Source: Archegozetes longisetosus
Lineage: Eukaryota; Arthropoda; Arachnida; Sarcoptiformes; Trhypochthoniidae
DNA length: 64,000 nucleotides
Direction: 5' to 3'
Assembly (NCBI GenBank): GCA_018873245.2
Contig: JAEMBT020000009.1
Span: 11,415,112 to 11,479,111 of the forward strand
Shown: piece by piece, positions 23,132 to 34,490 of the stretch
Position numbering within the stretch: the stretch's first letter is position 1
Layout of the letters: every line of letters begins with the position of its first letter
Position numbers and translations under genes: made by a program
Notes under the pieces: model-generated
Seen by the model: the letters and a program-made list of their open reading frames with translations, nothing else
What the model was told of the DNA's origin: nothing
Database searches by the model: none

Positions 23132-23895
23132 AAAGAACATTGCCGAACGCTGCCTATCATATATTTTTAAATATATGATAACATATTTAATCACGATTTA
23201 AAATGTAATATTTTGGTAGGGACCCCACCCTCCGCCCCCCACCGGACTCTCCATTTTAGTCGCCGCCGAGGCTCACTCTTGTTCCTCCAATTCCACGCAG
23301 ATATCATTCAGAAATTCTGCAGGAATTGGAATCTCGGGCAGATGTCGTGCATATCCGAGATACCACAGAACTGTCGATATGTGCGCACAACAACCGACAG
23401 TTCTGAGGCCCTGGACACAAGAGCAAGTAGCGTTTTCATTATGTGAAGACATGTTTGATGGTTTTTTATATTATTCAAGCTGAACATTATATTTTTTATA
23501 AATTCACTTTTAAACGGATCTATATGTAATTTTTAACGCTCAATCCGAATATCAAATCAAAAATTTTTTATATCGAATAGTTTTCGAGATATTCGAATTT
23601 TGTGTCGAATTTTTCGACTTTTTGATTTTAAGATTTTTGAATATATGATATATGGTTCGATGTAGAGTTTAACGCCGACTACAAATATGAAAACCATTTT
23701 TCGATAATATCCACCGAATAAATCTAAATATTTATCCCATTTTAAAACTTTAACGCCATCTAACGCTTAAACTATAAGTTGTACGGAGGTGAACCCATTG
23801 GCAATTTTGATCAGGCTGATGACCTCTATTAAAATACATCAAATCCCGAGTGCCAAATTAGGCAGAATCCCATAGACTTTCCGGCAATGTTCTTT
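23132..23895 (-). mobile_element. DNA transposon relic with SWIM-type transposase fragment
   Basis: AAAGAACATTGCCG at the left end (23132) is matched in inverse at the right end (GGCAATGTTCTTT, ending 23895). Between them lies a GC-rich island (about 23215-23440) with a recognisable transposase fragment, then A+T-rich sequence. A target-site duplication is not clear, so the exact ends are tentative. Confidence 0.65.
23273..23445 (-). pseudogene. Transposase C-terminal fragment with SWIM zinc finger
   Basis: Read on the minus strand, the frame gives a CxC..CxH zinc-binding pattern: CSCVQGLRTVGCCAH, then VLWYLGYARHLPE, and ends in VELEEQE before TGA. This pattern recurs at the C-terminus of a group of animal DNA-transposon transposases with a SWIM zinc finger. 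Everything upstream is missing. Base composition is much richer in G+C than its surroundings, as expected for a mobile gene of different origin. Confidence 0.7.
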
Positions 23896-24153
23896 ACTGT
23901 TTCTCAAACATATGGTCTCTAAATAATTATAACCAATCAATCAAAAAATAGAGTCTATTCAAAGCATACACTGATGGTCGAAAGCTTAATTTAAAGACTA
24001 TACAATAAAGTTTGAGATCATCACAAGCAACAAATCATTAGATATCTGACATATTCAATTTGTTTACAGTAAAGTGATAAGAAGTAATGTATAATTTTAA
24101 TTAATATATAGTTTCAATTAACATATAATTTCAATTAATACATATTTCAATTA

Positions 24154-24733
24154 CAGTCAACCCTCTTTATACCGACACCTCTATAACAGGATAACCTCTC
24201 AAGTTCGACTTTATCCGATTTCCAAAAAATTCTTTCGTAGAAGCTTATATTGTAAAAACCTCTTCAATTCGACACCTCCATACTCCGTAATCCGACAATA
24301 GCTTTCTCCTATACAGCATTTATTAGAACCTCTACAATTTTACACTGAAGTGTGTATTTAATACACTTGAGATGCGCTTCTTTGATTCAAATAAATCATT
24401 TCTTATGCTAAATAAATTATCCATATTTCGCCTCAACCAAAGCATCCTGAGCTGATTCAAAACGTTGAGAGTATAAAAAGTGCGTTAGAAGCCACCGTTG
24501 TCAACAAAAATGTAAAGCCTGACAAGCTACTTTGAATGAATCTTTTAATTAAGAGGTCTTTTAGTCATTTCTAAGTCTCTAAATAATAATAATTAAATTT
24601 TATTATCAGCGCACTTAAAATTATACCTCCTCATTCCGACATGTCAAATTAAAGAGGTTTTTCTACAAACCGACAACCTCCATAAATCGATGGTAATAGC
24701 AAAGTATCGTGTCAGATTATAGAGGTTTGACTG
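24154..24733. mobile_element. pogo/Tigger-type MITE
   Basis: The ends are CAGTCAACCCTCTTTATA on the left and the complement of CAGTCAAACCTCTATAAT on the right, both flanked by TA. The terminal CAGTCAAACCTCTATAA pattern is characteristic of pogo/Tigger elements. Secondary copies of the end motif lie inside (near 24205, 24265 and 24635). No transposase is left. The left flank (24090-24153) resembles 36261-36325, which lacks the insertion. Confidence 0.88.
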
Positions 24734-26539
24734 TAGCAATAACAGATCCCTGAATTTGGACAATACTACTTCAAATTTTGAATGTCTTTTCAACAATGAA
24801 AAAGGAAATTGTTTCCCTTTCTTAAAATATTCCGAAGTCGTTCACTTTATGGTATAGAGAACTGAAGAATGTTAGCACGAATTTCTAGGAAGAATAGATT
24901 TTATTTAAGAGGTGAACTTATAAAATATCTGAGTGTTTCTAAGCGAAATAAAAAATTTGCACGAATCTCTATCTCATTTTTACAGAGTTTATTGCTTTAA
25001 CCTTTATCTGAAATTGTTAAATATAAATTATTTGTGTCATACTTGTTTTTTCTTTCACTGATAATTGTTAAGAACTCTGGGAGGGGATTAAAAACGAAAT
25101 GTGTAGCAAAAAGGGGTAACCAAACTGTTGTTCATCTCTGGACAAAATTTAGAACATATAAATCACAAAATTTTTTGCAATACGGTTTAATGAAAACCTG
25201 TAACCATTCCTTGTCATACAACAGTTTAAGCCCCTTTCCCGACTTAATGAAGACTATCAGTGGAAAAAATAGCTTAAGCATAGTCTAATAGTAACGTTTG
25301 ACTCAGGTAACATATTTCTCAAATACTTAATGGTTTAATAGTGTGGCTTATGGTGTATAAACTGTAAAAATGTTTAGAAAGGTTATAAAATACAAACTGT
25401 AATCACAGTTTTCGACATAGTCATCATAAACTCAATCCGTTAACGTTTAAATTATCCAATTATATATCAAAGACGTATTTCAACAGTCATATTAGAGTTA
25501 GCTATTACAACAATAAGATAATTAATACTTGAAATTGGTAACGGCAAGTAACCTAAGGTACTTAATACATATAATACAATTTTGTATATAATTGTTTCTA
25601 ATTTTCACAGTAGAATACTTACTAATAGACAGCTAAATTAAATTGCTGAACCCTATCTGGAGTGTGCATTACTTCCTATTAAAAAGTACGTTTTGCACCA
25701 CAATTTGCATCGTTCGTAACATAAAATCCGAAAAAGTTTCAGAATTGATTGATTTGTGAAATAGATTGAGAATGTGCAAAAATTTTTAGTAAATTTTGGA
25801 TAAAAATTTATCAAGACTAAAGTAATAAATAAGAGGTAAATTTTCAAGATAATTTACTTAGCTTTAAAATAAAACAATCAATTAACTCGTAAATTTATTT
25901 ACATAAATTTTATCCATTGCTGTCACCCCTGTCAATAAGCTTTAAAAAGCATCACACCTTTGTCACAGTTTCATTGTTAAGACTATCTTATTCTCTGATA
26001 ATGAACTCTTCCCTCAAATAGTGAAATACACAAGAGATTAATAGTGTTGTGCGTAATATACAATTGCACACCTACTTGAGACAATCATCAAATATATATT
26101 GAATTAAAATGATAATGGATATAATCTTAAATTAAAATTAATCTTTTAATATGCTCGTCAATTGATTATATATATTGTACTATATATAATATATACATAG
26201 GATTATATATCATATATATACTGTATATTATATAATAGTGATCCTTAAAAGTTAGATTCTCGAACGATACTATAAAATACCCTAAATGTGAAATCGATCA
26301 AATACGGTAAATAATTTATGATACTTTGATACACATAATGCGACTTTGTTTATAATTATTTCTGTACTTTATAGTGGAAAGCTTGCTATCACCCTTCACA
26401 ATTAAATAGTTCATATGTTGAAAGTTGGGAATATTTTTCATTGTATGTTACCTTTCGAAACAAGCACGTTTCGAATATAAGCCTACACTTTTTGTACAAA
26501 TTAACTGTATGAATTATTGCGCAGAAGTTATAAGAAAAG
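24734..26539. other. No gene seen; AT-dinucleotide run at 26165-26235
   Basis: No recognisable coding sequence. A TATA-rich low-complexity run spans 26165-26235. The segment just upstream of 26540 must hold any promoter of the NB-ARC gene, but I cannot identify one. Confidence 0.5.
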
Positions 26540-29106
26540 ATGTCGCAGATTGTAGAACGTAAAACTACCGTCGCTCTAAATAAAGGTTCAAACAATCTGG
26601 TTCATGCAAAGGGCGACGTAAACGTTATATATAAGCAAACTAATCAAAATATCTTACCTACTATTCCACCACGAGAAGACCCAATTCGATTCGAAGTTGG
26701 AAAACCAGTCGAATCATTTACAGGAAGAGAGAAGGAGTTAGATAATTTACATAAGTGTTTACAACGAAATATTAAACAAAATAAGTTTACGGTGATATCA
26801 CAGGTCGCTTCCATTAGTGGTTTAGGTGGTATTGGTAAAAGTGAAATCGCTAGAATGTATGCTTTTCGACATGGTCAAGACTATGATGGTAATGTTGTGT
26901 GGACACATGCTGAAACATACGCGACCCTTACAGATTCATTTCAAAGGCTAGCCAGAGATTATCTAAACATCCCAGTTAAAAGTATAGATGGTCAAACAAA
27001 GGATATCAAATATATTGTCCAAGAAGTATACAGGTATTTTTCAAACAGAAAAAGTCTGTTTATTTTCGATAATGCTGAAAAACTAAGGACAAGAGGAAAT
27101 CAAGATGATGCAATTTATGAGTTTCTACCGAATTATCAATCAAATAATAGTAAAGAGCCCTATATCATAATCACTTCACGTAACCGAAACTGGGGAGTAA
27201 ACATTCAAGTTATATCAATAGATACGTTGACTGAAGAAGAAGCTATTGAATTTATAAGTAAAGGGTTAAACATAACTGACGAATCACAAGATGAGGAAAT
27301 ACGCAGACTAGCCAAGACATTACAATGCTTCCCTCTAGCCTTACAACAAGCTGTAACTTATATTAAGCACACAAACAAAATGCATAACAACGTTAGCAAT
27401 AAGAAGTTTCAAATAATTGATTACTTAAAAAGATTTGAAGAAAAACTAAGAAACTGCTTGACTTTGATTTTCCAGAAGACATCAGTAATCGTTATGTTAA
27501 AACAACATATATTACGTGGGACATAACACTTGAAAAAATACGGCATAATAGATATGGTCAGAAAGCCTTAAATATTTTAGAAATTATAGCTTACTTTGCT
27601 CCTGACAACATCCCTACAAAAGTATTTTTAGAAATTATAGATAGTGATGTAGACAAATTAGGATCAATTGTTGAATTAGCTGCACAATATTCGATGGTGA
27701 CAATTGAAGAAGGAATAATGAAAATTCACAGATTAGTACAGCAAGTGATGCGTTTAAGGTTGCAAGATGAAAAAAATGAGGAGGAGACTATAAGAATGGC
27801 GCTAAAGTTGATTAAAAGATGTCTGAATGAAATACATTCTGATATATCACAATATTTGCCTCACGCAATATCTGCTTGGAATCATGCAAGCAACAAAGAA
27901 GATGAAATACTGAGAAGAGAATTGATTGAATTATCTAGTAAGATTATATATGAACTGATTAGAAATGCTAGATATCGAGAATCAAATTTGTTTTTAACAC
28001 GAATACTAGAGCTACTAAAACAAACACCGAATTTAAAACGACTCTCTAAACTTGAGAATGAGTACGATTTGCCTTTAGAACAAAACAACTAGGATAACAC
28101 AGTGAATTTAGAAGTTTATGAACTAATAATGGGTCTTTTGGGAGAAGAACATTCCTCTACATTATTGAATAAGTCTAGTTTAGCTTTATTGTTAAATAGT
28201 CAAGGTAGATATGATGAGGCATTGGGAATGTATCAAGAGATTTTAAATACTGAAGAACGTGTTTTTGGGAGAGAACATCTATCTACTTTAACCACCAGGC
28301 ACCAAATAGCTGTCGTGTTATATAATCGAGGTAGATACGACGAAACGTTGAGGATGTATCAAGAGGTTTTAAATATTCAAGAACGTAATTTGGGAAAAGA
28401 ACATCCTTATACTTTAACGACAAGGAATAATATAGCTTCAGTGCTAAATCGTCAAGGTAGACATGACGAGGCATTGACTATTCATCAAGAGATTCTAAAT
28501 ACTCTAGAACATGATATGGAGAAAGAACACCCTACTATTTTAGCGATTAGGCATAATGTCGCTTTAGTGCTAGATAATCAAGGTAGATACGACGAAGCAT
28601 TGTTGACATATCGAGAGGTTTTAAATATTCAAGAAAGTGTTTTTGGGAAAGAACATCCTTCCACTTTAACGACTAAGAATGGCTTAGCTATAGTACTAGA
28701 TAGTCAAGGTAGATACGACGAGGCATTGGAAATATATCGAGAGATTTTAAATATTAACGAACGTGTTTTTGGAAAAGAACATCCTAATTCTTTAACGATT
28801 AGCAGTAATATAGCCTCAGTGCTAAATCGTCAGAGTAGACATGACGAGGCATTGGAAATATATCATGAGGTTTTAAATATCCAAGAACGTGTTTTAGGGA
28901 AAGAACATCCTGATACATTAACAAATAAGAACCAAATAGCTGTAGCGCTAGATAATCAAGGTAGATATAATGAGGCATTTCAGATTTTTCAAGAAGTTTT
29001 TGAATTACGAGAACGTATTCTAGGGGCAAATCATCCTCACACTTTAAGTACTAAGAAGTGCATAGACTCTGTTAAAGTAAAAACATGGAGTTGTAGCATT
29101 GTTTAA
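26540..29106 (+). pseudogene. NB-ARC plus TPR (STAND/NLR-like) gene with one frameshift and one nonsense codon
   Basis: The gene starts at ATG 26540. Residues 1-60 are an N-terminal lead. The NB-ARC ATPase follows with P-loop GLGGIGKS (94-101), Walker B LFIFDNAE (173-180), IIITSR (209-214) and the GLPL-like CFPLAL (263-268). Near 27445-27456 one base appears to be missing; the frame then continues (about 27451-28089) through a winged-helix-like region with KALNILEIIAYF. An in-frame TAG at 28090-28092 interrupts it, and the same frame runs on to 29106 with seven 42-residue kinesin-light-chain-type TPRs (QGRYDEAL..GKEHP). Such proteins sense a ligand through the repeats and switch with ATP. No introns are visible. 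Both lesions are single-base changes in an otherwise clean frame: a young pseudogene, an allele or sequencing error are all possible. Confidence 0.88.
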
Positions 29107-29760
29107 AGTCTTAAATCTAATATCTTGTCAGTATATTTTGCTATTTTATTCGCTTTGTATTAGTTCTACAACAATAATATTAGGTGTACACTGTCAATTT
29201 TTAAATTTTTTTCTATTATCTTGTATTCTATCTAACATTTTTGCATCTGTTCAGCATTTATTAAGTCACTGATTATCCAATCATGAAATAAAATAAACGG
29301 AGTCTAAAGTTTTATTTTACTTAACATACATGGGTTGAGAATAGTCAAAATAATTCATTTGTCTACTTAACATGTGCAAAGTAAGTTTAAAAACTAAACT
29401 AAAGTTTCAATGAGATGTATTAATGAGTTATCAAACTTAGAACATAATTAGGCCAAAATTTAGGCAAATTAAAACTTGACGTCCATAACTCACTTATCTT
29501 GTCTGTCATTTATAAATCCGTTATTACTCAATAAGACATCATTTTAATGACACCAGATTTAAATGATTAAGTGTTCATCCAATAACAATTTATTATATCT
29601 CAACTTACACTTTATTAGTCACACTTAAAATGCAAAATTCAACTGATCATAATTTTTGTTTGATTTTAATTCAAATTCTAAAATGCTTTTTCACGAAAAA
29701 TAAACACTAACTTTAGAATGAAAATCAAAAATATAAAAAGTATTATTAACTAAGTTATCC
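29107..29760. other. No gene seen
   Basis: A+T-rich sequence after the NB-ARC/TPR gene. No recognisable feature until the AKR-unit spacer begins near 29760. Confidence 0.5.
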
Positions 29761-30334
29761 ATGTTAATGCTTTATAATGGAAATAATACCTTGAGTCTCA
29801 ATCTTGACTCAATAGCTAATACTTTTATATTTTCAACAAATAACAAAACGATAGAATACAGTTTATTGATCTATATATTCAATACAATGATTGGCTCAAT
29901 CCATTTTAGAGATAGTAAACGCATTTAAGTAAATAAATTCAACCCATATATATATACTCACTTTATATATAATGAATGTATTTAAACAAATTGCTTTTTT
30001 TCTTCCCACACAAAAAGCTGTTTCAATATTGAAAGACTAATCCTATTGAAGCCACAATTGATGAATTGAACAACAAATTTTAGTATTTGCTGCTCTATCT
30101 GTTACGCTTTTTTGATATATTAATAAAATATTACAATCATATGTTGAATCACATTTATTTGAAAATTCAGTCATTATTTTATTAAATTTAATCCTATTTG
30201 TAGACACTCATTAGTATATTTAACAGATTCTAACTAAATTATATAACTTTAATCCATTTTGCTTCCAGTTCTGATATGACAATATTTTTCTAATTGAGAA
30301 TTATTAGTTTAGATTATGTTTCAATCCTTACAAC
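29761..30334. repeat. AKR-unit spacer left of copy B
   Basis: The sequence aligns closely with 55631-56205, the spacer left of AKR copy D, and contains a TTCCCACAC motif region shared with the copies near 2451 and 60232. It shows that AKR copies B and D were duplicated together with flanking DNA. Confidence 0.75.
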
Positions 30335-31715
30335 TTATAAGACATTATTCGGATCCCAACAGAAATGAGTGTTTGTATTCAAGCTATCAATTAATGCCAT
30401 GTCATCCGATGATATTTCAAAATCAAAAAGTTCAAGGTTAGGCTTCAAATTGTCCACACGAGAAGTTTTTGGGATAATACCTGAAATATAAGTTACCAGA
30501 AAGTTATATATTCATACATTAGTTGTGAAATTTACATTTAAAAATATACAGTTTCGCAAACTATACTCTTCATTTCTGCAGAATTTTAAAATATTTAAAA
30601 AAATATACACATTTTTCAGATCCTTATTCGGTAGCTTTTTAACGAAAATACTTTAGATTTTACCAAATTTGTTACCAATAATTAAAGATACTTAAAACTT
30701 ACAAACTCCGTGTTGAAGTGCCCATTTCAATAATATTTGTGCCACTGATCTGTTATATTCGTCTGCAATTTTGTTAAGCGTTTCATTTTGTGACAGTACT
30801 TTCCATCCTTCTCGAGCTCCCAATGAAGAGTATGCCTGAAACACTATCTTCTTTTCGTTGCAATACTTGGGGAATTCTTTTTGATATAGCAGTGGATGAA
30901 ATTCAACCTGAAATCAGCTCATTTAATTAGTTGGTTTGGAAAATTCGCTAAAAAGTTGAGTAAAATTGTACAAAACCTGATTAACAGTAGGAACAACTTT
31001 ACAGTGTTCCAGCAATTCATCGATATGTGGAATCATATAATTGGAAATACCAATGGATTTAATCAGTCCTTCTGAATATAAGTCTTCCAAGTCTTCATAA
31101 CTACCTTTTCTCAGTTCAGAATTTTTTGGGTCTTTTGGATTGAGACCTCTTGTCCCTGGCCAGTGAATTAAAACTAAATCGACGTATGGAGTCTTCAACT
31201 TTTCAATAGATTCGAAAACCTTTTTCCTACACGTTCCTCTTCCCTGATCTGATGCATCTATTCATAGACCAATTTTTCGATTTCAAAATATATATAAAAT
31301 GACAATTCATTTGATAATAAGCTGAATAAGTTTATACTAAGTTTTGTTGTTATGAAAATGTCTTCTCTTTTCAATCCGAGTTTGTGTAAGTCCTCAACAA
31401 CTTCTCCGATGAACTCTTCATTGTGATAAACACTTGCCGTATCTGTGAATTGGATTTTTGGTTGAAAAAAGCCTTATAACTGATAATAATTATGGTAGAA
31501 ATGAGTTACCAATGAGTCGATATCCTGTTTTGAGCGCTTCGGTCACTATTGTTTTGCAAAGTTGTCTCTCTTTTATTAAGAAAGTGCCGACTGAAACACA
31601 TTTATGTAAACAATATTAATATAAATAATTAATAAATAATAACAATTTTGATATTAGGACAAAACTTACGTCCAATGGCCGGTATTTTTCTGCCGTTGTT
31701 TAGAGTCAATTCCAC
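30335..31715 (-). pseudogene. Aldo-keto reductase copy B, start codon replaced by GTG
   Basis: Six exons on the minus strand match the intact copy in length and splice sites: 31670-31715, 31510-31590, 31338-31442, 30977-31257, 30703-30907 and 30335-30480. All are open and in phase, and the protein keeps the active-site His in LVLIHWPG. The codon aligned with the ATG of copies C and D is GTG, and the frame upstream reaches a stop without any ATG, so translation from the usual start is lost. The next Met in frame lies in exon 4, beyond the catalytic Asp and Tyr. It may be a very recent pseudogene, or transcription may start in an unseen upstream exon. It is most like copy D. Confidence 0.85.
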
Positions 31716-31939
31716 TAATTTTTTCAAATAACAAAAGTAATAATGAAGTTAATAAACAGCAGTTGAACGCAATTAACTTGTTTATAACCTATAAATATAC
31801 GCATCGGATCTGTGGAAACATTATTAGATTACAATAAGTTTTAGTTATAGAATGGCTTAAACGTAAACAAACAGACACATGACTAAAGTTTCGTCTCTGT
31901 GGTTAGAAAAGTGAAGCCAGTCTTACAGTTAGCTATATA

Positions 31940-32676
31940 CACTCGATTACACGGCAAACTAGGACGCTTTAAAGCTTGATAGCTCTTGAACGGACAATCG
32001 GATTTCAAAATGGTTTTCACTAAATTGTAACTGGATAATGTTGAAATTGTTTGATATGCTATTCGTTAAAATATTCACAAGGGTTGCAAAGTTATAGCAA
32101 TTCTAGTAAAAACTTAATTTTCCATTAGAAGTAATAGTATACACTCGATTATACGGCCAACTAGGACGGTTTAAATCTTAATAGCACTTGAACGGATAAT
32201 CCAATTTTCAAATGGTTTTCACTGAATTGTGGCTGGATAATGTAGGAAATGTTTGATATACCATTCGTTAAAATATTCACTAGGGTTATAAAATAATGAA
32301 ACAAAAATTAAAAAATCAAACATTAATTTCCGGAACTTTAGTTCCCGTTCGGCAACACTTAATGGCATTTTAAAACAAATTTAGTATAAAATCAATTGTT
32401 AACCGATTGTTTTCTAAACATAAACAAACAGAAAATATCCAAAAACTACTTTCAATTAGTCTATGCCATACACATATACCATTACTTCTAATGGAAAATT
32501 AAGTTTTTACTAGAATTGCTATAACTTTGCAACCCTTGTGAATATTTTAACGAATAGTATATCAAACAATTTCAACATTATCCAGTTACAATTTAGTGAA
32601 AACCATTTTGAAATCCGATTATCCGTTCAAGAGCTATCAAGCTTTAAAGCGTCCTAGTTGGTCGTGTAATCGAGTG
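31940..32676. mobile_element. Long-TIR MITE with internal duplicate of its terminus
   Basis: The terminal inverted repeats are about 200 nt long and nearly identical: left 31940-32143, right about 32473-32676, both beginning CACTCGATTACACG and bordered by TA. A third, partial copy of the terminus lies in direct orientation right after the left arm (32149-32300). There is no coding sequence. The transposon superfamily is not clear from the ends alone. Confidence 0.85.
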
Positions 32677-33199
32677 TATATATATATTCAGACTTTGATG
32701 TATTCGGGAAATTGTCTTCGATTTTAATCTGAAATAAAAGGCTTGAAACGACTTTATTTACTTTATAAGTCTGAAGCGTCTGGTCATTACAATTTTGATA
32801 GAGAACATTAATATAAGTTTACTTTAAACAAATGTAAATTAGGCCTTTTTTATTTAAACACTAATATAAGACAATGGGTATTCTATAGAGTAGGCCCGGT
32901 TCAGAATCGTCTTGAAATTCATTATTTCAGGGGTTTTCGGAGGCGAGGAACCCATTTTCGATGGTCCCAGATGTCGGAAATTAATAGTTCGGGAGATAAA
33001 GGTACCCCAAATTTTTGAACCTCGAACCTAAAATTTTGGATTTTCATCAATATTTTGGTATTATTTATTATGAATAGGTAAGGTTAGGTTAGGTTTAGGT
33101 AGCTTATATTTCTCCTATTGTAGCCGGTTAGAATTGAGGTTTACGGTAACTAAGGCTTATTTTTCATAATTTTTTCTTCATTTCGCGAATGATGAATGG
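32677..33199. other. No gene seen; TTAGG-like run at 33079-33103
   Basis: Unremarkable sequence apart from GGTTAGGTTAGGTTTAGG within 33079-33103, a short degenerate run of the TTAGG telomere motif of many arthropods. The G+C content rises from about 32880 toward the Merlin relic. Confidence 0.45.
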
Positions 33200-33838
33200 C
33201 TCATATAATATTCTCCGATAAGTTCAAGAATGCGCTGTTGACGAGCCAAAGCGATGCCTCCAGTTGTGTCAGCGAGTCGGGCTTTTGCCTCAAACTCGAG
33301 CTTGTTCGAAGTGTCGTAGAAATATATCATTTTCGAACAAGCGGGGTGACACTGCTGTAGGTTTGCGCTGGCGATGTCATAAATGCTCAAAGATCTCTCA
33401 CGAGCGGAACGGTATTTGAGGAGTCGCGTCTACCCCTTGGGCAGGTGCTTCTCCTCATATACTGCTCCGTAAATCGCTTCTCTTACGGGGATTCGGTTCG
33501 TGAGGCCAGTATGGGTGGTGGCCAATTGTCACAAAATACCGTCGGCCACTGGTATGAGATCTGCCGGGAGGCATGCGTTGAGTGGTTAGATGCTTGGCTT
33601 AATGATGGGAAGATGGGTGGCGCGAGTTCGGTGGTCGAGGTCGATGAGGCCATGATCGGCCGCCGAAAATACAACCGTGGGCGCCTTGTCCAGGGAACCT
33701 GGGTGCTCGGCATCATTGATGTCCACACAGGAGACCTTAGGATCGAGGTGTGTCCGAGTAACCATCGGAACGCTGCGACATTGTTGGCCATTATCGGTCG
33801 ACATGTCGAAGCGGGAATGACGGTTATTGCCGAGATTC
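33200..33838 (+). pseudogene. Merlin / IS1595-like transposase, frameshifted and 3'-truncated
   Basis: This GC-rich island encodes an ISXO2/IS1016-type transposase fragment. The N-terminal zinc ribbon is visible in one frame (CSKCRRNI, then WRCHKCSK, about 33305-33395). After a frame change near 33410 it continues with VFEESRLPLG and the start of the catalytic domain (VVEVDEAMIGRRKYNRG, GTWVLGIIDVHTG, SNHRNAATL). The match ends abruptly near 33835, where host-like A+T-rich DNA begins, so the C-terminal catalytic residues are absent. Merlin elements are the eukaryotic members of this group. The compositional contrast suggests a later arrival than most relics here. Confidence 0.8.
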
Positions 33839-34490
33839 TCGTTAATATTTTTTTAATGAAGTTTGGTATTTTGTTAGAACAACCCTTAAGAATAAAATAT
33901 ACAAAGTTAAGTATATTCGTATCCATCGGCTATGGTTTTATACTTCTGTAAGCACAATCAGTCAAAAACCTCCCATTGAATCCCACACAAACAGCTTTCG
34001 TTTCTTGTGAAATCTAAAAGAGAATTCATTTGATCCATCTAATACAAAAAGTTCTAGAAATTAACCTCCAGAATTGAATCAGCAAGAGTAAAAATTTGTA
34101 TTTAGAGCTTCTCAGCCTCTGAAATGTGGCTCCGCCCTGTTTTCACCGGTAGACTTGAAAATGAGTGAAGTTTCTTCATCAACTTTAACATACAATAGTG
34201 TCAGATTATTTATAATGGCATAAAATTTAAGTAAAATGAATTTTTCATGTATTTGTCACAGCTCTTGTGATAATAAATGAACAATAATTTCTACAATAAA
34301 CCTTATGTTTGCATATACTTAAGTAGTTTTAACAAAATGTAAAAATCAATAGAGAAGTTTGGCTTAATTATTATTGGTTTAAAGATGCACTTAACTACAT
34401 GTGAAAGTTGAACAGGTTTCACTCTATCTGTATATCATAGCACTCACAAAACGAAAGAAGACCAGGATTAATATTTATAAAATCTTGTGT
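33839..34490. other. No gene seen
   Basis: A+T-rich sequence between the Merlin relic and the next element. No feature supported. Confidence 0.5.

Noticed and set aside
28283..29029. Minus-strand frames over the TPR repeats
   Set aside because: They are antisense shadows of the seven 42-residue TPRs.
33483..33926. Minus-strand frames over the Merlin relic (also 33178-33390 and 33586-33804)
   Set aside because: The recognisable transposase motifs are on the plus strand; the others are shadows that stay open because of the GC-rich composition.
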